The position numbers and the translations under genes are program-made. From contig CM032126.1 in assembly GCA_018894105.1 (NCBI GenBank), forward strand, positions 13,171,001 to 13,235,000: 64,000 nucleotides of DNA, given 5' to 3'. Below are positions 31,965 through 40,911 of this stretch, piece by piece. This stretch comes from Jacaranda mimosifolia. Its lineage: Eukaryota > Streptophyta > Magnoliopsida > Lamiales > Bignoniaceae. Each line of letters starts with the position of its first letter. The first letter of the stretch is position 1. The notes beneath the pieces are model-generated. The model worked only from the letters and a program-made list of their open reading frames with translations. It made no database searches and was not told where the DNA came from.

Positions 31965-33818
31965 GCAATATTTCAATATCGAACCCTTCTTCATCAACTT
32001 TTGGTACCTTTTTCATGCCAACCCTTCGACTCGCTTTGGAGATTGAGACTTTTACTACGTAATAGCCCATCAGAGCTTTAAGTTTCTGACCAATCTCCTG
32101 AACTCCACTAGTTCTTGGCGTAATAAGTGGGTTAACATTGAAGCTCCCCAACACAGCCCCTGGAACGTCCCTCGTGACTGGCGAGACGACAAAACAACAT
32201 TCTCTACTGATGATAAGCCTTTGTGGGATAAAGGTTTCATCGACGAGCTCTTAATTGCTCAATGGTTCAATTTCCCCACCTTGTTCAGCGATGAGACCCT
32301 CAAACTCGTCGATCTCTCCTCCACTAGGCTTCGACCTAGGAAGACACTTGGTAACTATAGCTGTTTTCACTTTTGTTCTGTGTACCTCCTAACCCTATTT
32401 TTACTTGTTCTTCTTTTGTAGAGATGATGGCCCTCAAAGTGATGGCAGCTAATTTAATGAAACAAAAGAAAGCCGGGTTGGCTGCAGTTAAGAAATGCAA
32501 AAGGGATGAGGGGACTTCTGCTACTACCTTAGATTAGTGTTCTGGACCTATTGACCCCTTAGATGACACTATCCTAGTTTCGACGAGTTGGCTGACTTGG
32601 GCTTACCTAACGAGGAGCATACTGAGAGCATTTTGACCTTTGAGATTGAGCAAGGGCCAGCTGGCAAAGGGAAGAAGAAGGTCAGAACTGAGCCATCCTT
32701 GGATGGCCGCTCCATACAATCTGGGGGTCCGACCATCACATCAAGTGCCGGTGCACCTCGAGGTATCCTCCAGCTCGCATGTTCTTGCACCAATGACCAT
32801 TCCACCCGTTTTACTTGTTCCCCCAGGGAGCTCGTTGTTTAGCCCAAAGGCTGGAGGTGCTGCGCCTGGCCGCACATCAAAACCCTATCGTTCCCTTACC
32901 TCTAGTCAATATCTCATCCATTTTAGGCTGTGAGGTAGGAGGTGAATCTTACGACCTCTACAATAATATGCTGCGCGACCAAAATCAAGCATTACTGGTA
33001 TCGACACACTTCTCCCTCGCGGAGGAATACTTCGTACATAATTTAGTGCAGGTAAGTCTTTTACAATTTAAGCATTTCTTTCTCTGTCTTTATTTCCATT
33101 TCTTGATCTTTATCTCTTCATTTCAGGCTGGTGCTCTTGCCCACCATTTTTTCATGATCGCTGGGTGATCGTAGACGTGTAGCTTGATCACCAGTGGAGC
33201 GAGTTGGAGAAACTCTAAGAAAATATGGTAGCTCGAGATTCCATCATTATCGAGAAAGATTGAAAGATCGAGCTTTTGGAAAAAGACATCGAACAATTGA
33301 AGAGCGATCTTTCGACCTCCTAGTGCAAAATCGGCGAGTTATCCTCCAAAATGAACACAATGAAAAAGGAGCAATTTGAAGCAGGTCGCAAGAAAGGCCT
33401 TGAAGAATATCTTGAGTCGATCCCCTTCAAAAGCTGACTTCTTAACGCACGACATGCAGGGGTGCGGGACTTTATGCAATCGCAGGTTTTCACTCTGGCG
33501 GTCACTCAGAAAGCCAGCACCGAAGGCCTAAACAACTTCTTTAAGTGTTAGCTCCAACTTGAAAAGTTGGGTGGGCTGAAAGAAGGCTTCAACATCGATC
33601 TGCTCAACCCAAGCAAGATAGAAGACCTCAAAGACTACCCTGACATCCCACTCCCCGACCTTTCTGAAGAAGAATTTTGGTATATCTTTCAAGAATTGAC
33701 TGACCCTGGGAGTGAGGCTCTTAGTACCTCGGAGGCTGGGCCTTCTGGAGCGACCTCTATACCTGAGGGTGATCTCAACCATATTTTGTCTTATCTTTTC
33801 TATTCATTTAATATTTAG
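31442..33818 (+). pseudogene. Extra antisense ORF of Tat element, with two introns (decayed)
   Basis: A reading frame opposite to gag-pol, between pol and the 3' LTR, the place where extra ORFs are known in Tat elements. Start MANNSPPPFSPSPFP (31442), then a frameshift, a Ser run and GLPYRFFVDPNDESDTLNAP (about 31585). A globular part reads LRFPISEPLANIIRTLG, and after a (TTA)n tract INFWYLFHANPSTRF and NVPRDWRDD, resembling the family called putative gypsy-type transposon / transposase 28. Intron 1: GT 32351 to AG 32421; joining gives an open EMMALKVMAANLMKQKKAG. Intron 2: GTAAGT 33052 to TTTCAG 33126, joining VHNLVQ to AGALAHHFF in frame. The C-terminal part contains coiled-coil-like and acidic stretches (LPDLSEEEFWYIFQEL). 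Function unknown; stops and at least one frameshift make it a pseudogene. Confidence 0.75.
31892..31964. repeat. (TTA)n microsatellite, about 24 units
   Basis: An uninterrupted trinucleotide run inside the extra antisense ORF. In the ORF's frame it would encode a run of about 25 isoleucines, which is unlikely to be tolerated in a working protein; the expansion probably arose after inactivation. Read on the other strand it would give asparagines. Confidence 0.95.
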
Positions 33819-34224
33819 CACTCCCGACCTAGTTTTTCATAGAATAACTGTGCAAAGGGTCGAATCTGCTTCATCTTTTTGTCTATTTTGTGTATATCGT
33901 GACCTTTCTTTAGATATGCCAATTCTGTAAGTGGGTCGCTATTTGATCAAACATTAAGATAAAACATTAAATGAAAGTGTTTTTATTTTTCTTTAGATAC
34001 TCTTTTTTTATTCTCGACCATTTTTACTTTTCGTTTATTGTACTTTCTGTATTTTTGCAATTTCACAAGTAGAAATAGACGTCGGGCGCTAAGCTTCCCG
34101 ACGTGTAGTGCTGTTATTAGCTTTTTGTCACTTGGCGTTGAATTTGCTGGAATCTGCTTGGATCTATGCGCTATCAACCTTTCTCAGGTCGAGATGTTTG
34201 AGTCAATTATTAGTTTATATTATA

Positions 34225-34505
34225 ATCCTTAGACCTTTCGACCTTTTCCAAGTCAAGTCTAGAGTTATGTGGTCTGTTGTCGGCTTTTGCCGCAGTATTA
34301 GACCTTTCGACCTTTTTCAGGTCTAGGAATATCTTGAGCTACCAGATCTTTTTCAGGTCGAGTCTGAAGTATTTTGGTCTATTGTTGAGCTTTGAAATGG
34401 CCTTAGACCTCACGACCTTTTTTAGGTCCAAGTTGTAATATTTTGGTTTGTTATGTCTTTGAGGTGATCTTAGGCCTCTCGACCTTTTTTAAGTCCGACT
34501 TAAAA
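34225..34505. repeat. Tandem repeats (TTAGACCT..CGACCTTTTTCAGGTC) after pol
   Basis: Four to five degenerate units, spaced about 60-90 bp, each with TTAGACCTTTCGACCTTTTT, then CAGGTC and a TTTTGGTCTGTTGT block. They start near 34229, 34296, 34345, 34400 and 34465. They lie between the integrase end (34662) and the extra ORF, i.e. in the element's 3' region. Confidence 0.75.
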
Positions 34506-34661
34506 CCTTCTTTTGTTGTTGTCAAGTGATGATCTCGATCTTGCAACCTGCTATGATGGTTAAAAGGGAAACAACAGCAGTGACATATGTGTAGTAGCTT
34601 TACAAACTTTATGACATGCGAGACATATAAGGATTTTCAAAACAAAGGGTGCATAACATGC

Positions 34662-35660
34662 TTATATATAGAACTTCTTTAAATTCTGTATTCCCCAAGG
34701 TCGTGGAAGCTCTTTCCCGTCAAGTGACTGCAACATGTATGCCCATTTCTTTGTTATCTTCACGACCTTGAAAGGTCTTTCCCAATTTGGGTCTAGCTTG
34801 CCTACATGTCGCGATATTTCAACTTTCTTCAAGACCAAATCCGCTACTTCCATACTCCGTGTCCTCACTTTCTTATTGTAAGTTCTTGCCATCTGTCTCT
34901 TCTGTAGTAGTATCCTTCTTGTTGCCGTATCTCTAGCTTCTTGAATAACATCCAGGCCGAAAGCTCGCTCATGGATGTTCCTTCCTAGTCGAACTCCTGG
35001 ACTCTAAAAGTTTCCAACCCAATTTCTGCAGGGATAGCTACCTCCAACCCGTAGACCATACTGAATAGTATCTCACCTATTGAAATCCTAAGGGTCGTTC
35101 TATAAGCCCACAGCACCCCTGGCAGCTCATCTACCCATGCACCTTTCACACCATCTAACCTCTTTTTCAAGTTGTCTAAGAGAGTTTTATTTGTCTTCTC
35201 TGTTTGGCCATTGGCTTAGGGGTGTCCCATATATGTGAAGTTCTGCTGTATTTTCATCTCCTTACACAAATCTAAGATCTTTTTACCTTGAAACTGAGCA
35301 CCATTATCCAAGATGAGGATCCTAGGTATTCCAAGATGGCATATTATATTTCTCCACAGAAAGTTCATGACCTCAGTCTTTGATATCTTGACCACTGCTT
35401 CTACTTTGACCCACTTGCTAAAATACTCGACTGCGACAATAACAAATCTTTTTTGACCCTTCGCGGGAGGGAATGATCCCATGATATTTATCCCCATATG
35501 TCGAAAAGATAGGTGATCTTTATCGGCTTCATTTCAGCACCAGGTTTATGGATCAATTTAGCATATGACTGGCATTCTTTGCATTTTCAGGCAAATTCAA
35601 TAGCATTCCTCACCAAAGTAGGCTAGAAGTACCATTATCTGGTGACCTTTTATGCTAGAG
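34662..35660 (-). pseudogene. Integrase, nearly complete but inactivated
   Basis: On the - strand: core start MGINIMGSFPPAKGQKRFVI (about 35497-35438), where the first catalytic Asp (usually G-I-D-I-M-G) reads Asn; second Asp kept in LILDNGAQF (about 35315); then MGHP followed by a stop and ANGQTEKTNK (about 35220-35180, the Glu region, Glu retained); LPGVLWAYRTTLRISIGE; and the C-terminal domain ending WGIQNLKKFYI at 34662. The D-to-N change and the TAA where Gln is expected both disable it. Family role: insertion of element DNA into the genome. Confidence 0.85.
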
Positions 35661-36169
35661 CTCAACCTCTCGAGTGGTTTCCACAACTCCATTCATATGT
35701 CTCTCGTAGAACATACTTCACCTGGTCTGCATCAAGACACACAAAAGTGGTCTACTGTATGACTTCTTATACAACTCATTCTTCCACACCGTTAACCTCG
35801 ATGCTTGCCTTTGGATTATCCTTGCTGCCACTGAATCTGATAGAAGACTCCCATCCCTTAAATAAAATAGGATTTCCTTCTTCCACCTGTCTTGTTCTAA
35901 GCTACCTACCTCTACGACCATGACTTCTTTCTCAGAGGTCCTTTGGTCGTGAATGGCTGGTACCTCTGTCGTGATTATTGTCACCTTCTTTGTTCTCAAC
36001 CCACTGATCATATTAGCAAACTTCAATAAGGAATCAGCTTTTTTATTTTTTGCCCTCAGTATTTGCACCATTTGCATCCTTTCCATTTGTCCAACCAGAC
36101 CCCTTACCTTTTCCAAATACTTTTTCATCGTCTCTTCCTTACCTCATAGGTTCCGTTAAACTGGTTCAC

Positions 36170-36950
36170 TATCAGTTGAGAATATGTGTATACAATGAGG
36201 TCCTTAATCTACATCTCTTTTGCCATTCTGAGGGCAGATACAATGGCTTCATACTCTGCCTCATTGTTCATCACCTGGAACTACAATCTCAAGGCAAAAT
36301 CTAACTCATCGCTCGATGGACTTCGAAACCAGATCCCTAAGCTCCTCGTTGAGACATCGACAACCCATCAACATGTACCATCCATCGACCTATCGCCAAA
36401 GCATTTACCTCAAGGGGTCGTTCAACATTTTCTTTCCCCATCTTTGTCAGGAAATTAACCAATACCTGCGCCTTTATGGCTATTTTATTCTGAAATTCGA
36501 TCGAAAACTCACTTAGTTACACAACCCACCTAACTAATCTTTCGGACATGTCTGATTTGTGCAATATCTCTCTCAGAGGTTGATTGGTCAAAACCACTAT
36601 GCGATGAGCCTGGAAATAGGGTCTTAACTTTCTAGTAGTTGCGACCAACGTTAACCCAAACCTCTCGATCTCATTGTACCTTTTCTCTACCCCTACAATA
36701 CTTTACTGATTTAGTGCACTGTCTTATGCTATTTCCTAATGGCCTTCGACAATACCGAGCTAACGACCTCTTCAGTCACAGACATGTACAAATACAATGT
36801 TTCACCTGTTAGTGGTTTTTCTAAGAAGGGTGGAGAGCTAAGATACTTTTTCAGATCTTGAAACGCTCGCTGACATTCCTCCGTCCATGTAAACTCCCAG
36901 AGATTTCTCAAAGTTTTGAAGAAAGGTAAGCCCCTTGCTGCCAGACGCGC
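36170..36950 (-). pseudogene. RNase H and second RNase H
   Basis: - strand: the end of the RT connection (36950-36729, RDVQQLTGRIVALGKFTARL, FTWTEECQRAFQDLKKYL), first RNase H with EIERFGLTLVATTRKLRPYF (about 36670) and VVLTNQPLREIL, linker with IKAQVLVNFL, then the second RNase H with HVDG (about 36375) and NNEAEYEAIVSALRMAKEM (about 36270-36214). Stops interrupt both. This dual arrangement is the Tat hallmark. Confidence 0.8.
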
Positions 36951-37830
36951 TGTGAACTTTCCTAATGCCACTATCCGACCTGTTAACTGTTGTACGTCTC
37001 TAGCACTTTTGGGTGATGGCATTTTCAAGATAGCTTTTATCTTTTCTGGATTGGTCTATATCTCTCTCTCGGTGACCATATATCCCAGGAACTTCCCACC
37101 TCTGACTCCAAAAGCGCATTTTGTAGGGTTTAGCTTTGAACCATATTGGCGCATGATGTTAAAAGCTTCTTTCAGATGCTCTATATATTTTTCCTCTCGT
37201 GCATTTTTTACCAGCATATCGTCTACGTAGACCTCTATAATACGACCTATCTGATCTCTGAACATCTTATTTACCAATCTTTGGTACGTCGCCCCCATAT
37301 TTTTCAATCCAAACGGCATGACCCGATACAATATACACTATTTTCGACCACAAAGGCCGTTTTATCCATATCTTTAGGAACTATACATATTTGGTGGTAG
37401 CCCTAGTAGGTGTCCATCATGCTCAGCATGGCGCATCCCTCAGTAGAATCCACCAATGCATCTATTCTGGGTAAGGGGTAGGAGTCTTTGGGACAAGCTT
37501 TGTTCAGATCAGTGTAATTAGTGCATATCTCCACCTCCCACTTGTCTTGGGGACCACCACGATGTTGGACAACCACTTAGTGAATTCTACTTCCACAATA
37601 AAGCATGCCTCCAACAACTTTCTGACCTCTTCCTCTATTACCCTGTTTCTATCTGCCCCGAAGCTACGCTTCTTCTGTCGAATAGGTCGGGCATCGGGAT
37701 CCGCATTTAAGTTATGGACCATGACCTCTGGATCTATACCTTTGAAATCCGTTGGTCCCCATGCGAAAACATCCACATTTTCTCTGAGAAATTCTATCAT
37801 CAAAATTTAGATTGAGGATTCATTTGCGTA
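36950..37830 (-). pseudogene. Reverse transcriptase
   Basis: - strand: linker MMIEFLRENVDVFAWGPTDF (37803-37744), PDARPIRQKKRSFGADRN, IVVVPKTSGRWR (about 37550), a stop region around the first catalytic Asp, then MYRVMPFGLKNMGATYQRLV (37331-37272) and the catalytic IEVYVDDMLVKN (about 37240-37205), then LNPTKCAFGVRGGKFLGYMV (about 37130-37071). YVDD is intact; several stops and a frame change inactivate the enzyme. Confidence 0.9.
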
Positions 37831-38100
37831 CTTATCCTCATGTTTTTACTCAGGTCCCCGAGTCGGAGCTCTATCTGCTTGTGGTCGAAAAGCTCCACCT
37901 CATTTTCTTACTGTCTTCCCGTTCGACACTCATAGGTAGCTCCAATTGCTGACCCACTTCAATTCTTATATTTTTTCCTTCATTTTGCTCTGGCTTAGGT
38001 TTTGTCAATGAGATATTGTAACATACCTGCACAGCCTTCTAATCACATTACACCTCGCCAATTCCTGCTCTAGTCGGAAATTTCATCTGCAGGTGATAGG

Positions 38101-38586
38101 TCAACACAATAGCGCGAAATGGTTGAGCCCTGGTCGTCCTAATACCACGTTGTAAGAAAATGGGCAATCTACCACCAGATACTTTAGCATAATTATTTTC
38201 CTCTTTGGCTCCACTCTCAGAGAAGTAGGGAGTTCAACAGTTCCCAAGGGCACGTCCTTGGAACCTCCGAAACCTACAAGTGGACTATTTACTAGTGTGA
38301 TGGTCGTGACGTCTAAATCCATCTTCTTCGACGTGCTCATGAATATAATGTCTGTTGAGCTGCCCTTGTCTACTACCACCCTCTGCATCGAAAAATTGGC
38401 AATGTCTACAGTTATCACCATGGGATCGTCATGTGGTTGCATCACTCCTTCCAAATTATTATGTTTGAAAGATATGGGTTCTATGTCCTTTTCTAGAGCG
38501 TAGATATGAAGGCTCCTCCGATCTACTCGGGCATACCTTTTCCTAGCATTACGCTTGTCGCATCCAGTAGGTCCTCCAGCTATCAT
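38101..38586 (-). pseudogene. Aspartic protease
   Basis: One open frame of 161 codons. Conserved order: ISFKHNNLEGVMQPHDDPMV, ITVDIANFSMQRVVVDKGSS (active-site loop, Asp kept, usual S/T replaced by Lys), TDIIFMST, SPLVGFGG, TVELPTSLRVEPKRK, and FLVVD-like LKYLVVDCPFSYNVVLGRPG near the C-terminus (about 38160-38110). The family enzyme cleaves the Gag-Pol polyprotein. The D-K-G in place of D-S/T-G makes activity doubtful. Confidence 0.85.
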
Positions 38587-38699
38587 ATTTATGACTCCTT
38601 TCTTTGGAAGGTTGTTAGCATCACGTGGATCGCGACCTCTTTCAATATCTTGGTTCTTTCCATGGTTGTACCTCCTATATGGACTGCGCGATCTACTCT

Positions 38700-40087
38700 G
38701 GGATCAATTTTTTCGCTGCCATCTCCCCTAGGAGTCTTCATATGAACACTGCTCAAACTCTTTCAAATACCCCTGCCTTATCAACCTTTCTATCTCATCC
38801 CTTAGATGGCAATAATTTTTTGTATTATGTCCCTTATCTCGATGGAATGCACAACATTATTTTGAGTTTCTCTTATTGGGTGTGTCCTGCTGCTTAGCCG
38901 GCCACCTTATGATGTCTGACGAGGTGATGGCGAACATGACTTCGATTCTAGCGGTCCGCAAGGGTGCATAATGATTGAACCTTGGTCGGGGTAGGGATCT
39001 CCGACAATATTTTTCAGACCGAGGTTTACTCATCTCCTCCTTCCTGTGCGACCTCACTCCTATTATGACCTTCGACTATTCCTCATCCTTCATCATGTTT
39101 ATCTCATCTTTGTGACTATTCCTCTCTGCCAACTCCATTAAGGTCTCCATGTCGGGAGGTGGTTTCCTAGCCAAAGCTGATGCCAATGGGCCTTTCTTAA
39201 GGCCATGAATTAAAATACTAACCATCATATCCACATTAAGCTCGGGAACCTCCAGGACTTTGTTGTTAAAATAACTCATAAATGCCCGTAGGTTTCATTC
39301 TCTCTCTGCCTTATGGTGAACAGATATGTAGTTAGCCTCTTGGACTTCTTCTTGCTGGCGAAGTGATATAGGAATTTATGGCATAATTGGTCATATGTCA
39401 CTACGATTCCTAGTGCCAAAGAAATAAACTATTCCTGGCTTCGACCGCATAGAGTGGTAATAAACACTCTGCAATTGATTGCATCTAATAGCCCATATAA
39501 CTGCATCACGTGTTCGAATGATGTCAAGTGTTGTCGAGGATTGAAATTTCCCTCATACCTCGGCAAGTCAGGTATTTTGAATCCCGATGGCACCGTTTCC
39601 ATTAAGATCTCCGCACTGAAGGGAGAACTTGCTCTTTTTTCTTAATCTCTTCCAACTTTCTGCTTAATTGTTCTACCTAATCATTGATCTCTTGTACCTC
39701 TATAGGAGTTCGCCCCTTAGGACGCCTCTCAGCCGACCTCACTCCTCTGTTCATCTACGTGCTTGTGGCTTCTTCGCCTAATTGCTTTTGACAACTTTCA
39801 TCCTCCGTAGAATCCCCATTGCTTCCAACCACCTCCATCGTTCTGTCTCAGGTCAAAGGTTCTTCCCGGAATAGATGCCTCGTGAAGGAAGGTTGCAATG
39901 CCAACGTGATGCCTGCCAATCTTCCATCTACAACTCTGTGAGTTACTGTTTCAATCAAATTTTGTAACTCCGATTGAGTGATTTCTATCATCAGCTCAGG
40001 GTGGGTTGTAGGAGGTGTTTGTTGTAATGAGGGTGAACTAGTTCGAATTTTTGGTGTCTTCACGTTCTTGCTAGGTGTTGCTGCCAT
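38700..40087 (-). pseudogene. gag polyprotein
   Basis: Starts at the ATG at 40087 (- strand), 40 bp after the primer site: MAATPSKNVKTPKIRTSSPS, then ITQSELQNLIETVTHRVVDG. The capsid part is recognisable at 39279-39076 (ELNVDMMVSILIHGLKKGPL, then ASALARKPPPDMETLMELAE). A zinc-knuckle remnant CAFHRDKGHNTKN (about 38850) lies before LRDEIERLIRQGYLKE. Frameshifts and stops separate the pieces. Confidence 0.85.
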
Positions 40088-40126
40088 GATCCTTACCTAA
40101 CCCAAGATTCAAAACACTCTATCCAA

Positions 40127-40147
40127 TTTCCCACAGTCGGCGCCTAC
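40127..40147 (-). promoter_or_regulatory. Primer binding site
   Basis: Directly next to the 5' LTR the - strand reads TAGGCGCCGACTGTGGGAAA, close to the TGGCGCCGTCTGTGGGAA form found in Tat elements and comparable to the site in the nested element at 21738-21758. Confidence 0.75.
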
Positions 40148-40564
40148 TGATGTCACAAGAAATGACAAACAATATATTTGTCGATAGTCGAGAGGTCGAC
40201 CAAAGATAGGAGCTCGGGTGAGCATTTATCAAGTTGTAAAGTCAATCCATAAGTGGGTGCGAAGGTCATTAGGTAGGAGTATTTAGGGTGCGCATAAGTA
40301 TTAGATGTCATTTATTGATCCTCCTGGCAATAGATGAGGGGGTATTTATAGCTAATGGTTCAATTAGCCATGCACTGTTGAGTCCACGTCTCCACCTTCC
40401 TGAACGTATGGTGGCCGTATTATAGGGCTGGGATCTTTCTTAGATACGGATTCGGGTTGGGTGGTCGGGTTGACCCATTTGAAAAAGATGCGGATCCTAG
40501 GGTTATTTTAGGATTTTAACTAAAAATAAGGGCATCTTGGTCTTTTAATAATTTCTTCTTATCA
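40148..40564 (-). repeat. 5' LTR of the 10-kb element
   Basis: 417 bp, on the + strand TGATGTCACAAG...TTCTTATCA. The boundary is given by the primer site on the left and AAATG at 40565-40569 on the right. Contains TATTTATAGC (about 40343), which on the - strand (GCTATAAATA) is a good TATA box for element transcription. Confidence 0.95.
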
Positions 40565-40607
40565 AAATGTACGTAGATTGGGAATTAAGGCTAATAATTA
40601 GAAAGTT

Positions 40608-40906
40608 TGTTGATTTTGGAAATGCATGAGAAACATGGTGAATCGATGGCTCAATCGAGAGAGAAGAAAACTTAGTAGCTCAGAATTTTATTCTAGAAAG
40701 TTCAAAAGAATGAATCAAAGAGTACAGTCACACCCTACCTTCTATTTATAGCTAATACAATCATTAATGCGTAGTTGATTAACCTAACTACTAGAAAATA
40801 CAACTTTACTAACTAACTAATACGGTTGATTAGGCTACTAATTACAAACTTCATTAGTTGAGTTGGCACATGGGATACATGTGAATGTTGACGAGCAATT
40901 CCTACA
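40608..40906 (-). mobile_element. 299-bp solo LTR (TSD AAGTT)
   Basis: Flanked by AAGTT at 40603-40607 and 40907-40911. On the + strand it begins TGTTGATTTTGG and ends ATTCCTACA, so it has TG...CA ends. On the - strand it has a TATA box (CTATAAATAGAAGG, about 40740) and an AATAAAATTC poly(A) signal (about 40690) in the right order for an LTR. No internal region or partner LTR is present. The structure is typical of Ty1/copia-size or TRIM LTRs; the family is inferred. Confidence 0.75.
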
Positions 40907-40911
40907 AAGTT

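Larger units (their letters stand above)
30592..40564 (-). mobile_element. Nearly complete 10-kb Tat-lineage LTR retrotransposon (TSD AAATG)
   Basis: 9973 bp between two AAATG copies (30587-30591 and 40565-40569). LTRs are 416 and 417 bp, in direct orientation. On the - strand: primer site, gag, protease, RT, RNase H, second RNase H, integrase, a 3' region with tandem repeats, an extra reading frame on the opposite strand, polypurine tract, 3' LTR. The dual RNase H and the antisense extra ORF place it in the Tat lineage. By-eye LTR comparison gives roughly 45 differences over about 415 bases, many of them transitions, so it inserted earlier than the nested element at 16-22 kb. Stops, frameshifts and an altered integrase active site make it non-autonomous today. 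Confidence 0.95.

Noticed and set aside
31585..32154. Overlapping frames encoding long isoleucine or asparagine runs
   Set aside because: Created by the (TTA)n microsatellite. The - strand frames are shadows; only the + strand frame has flanking domain-like sequence and it is described as part of the antisense ORF.
37146..37400. + strand frames opposite RT and other pol parts of the 10-kb element (also 36050-36304, 37547-37810, 38506-38897)
   Set aside because: Antisense shadows of conserved RT, RNase H and protease.
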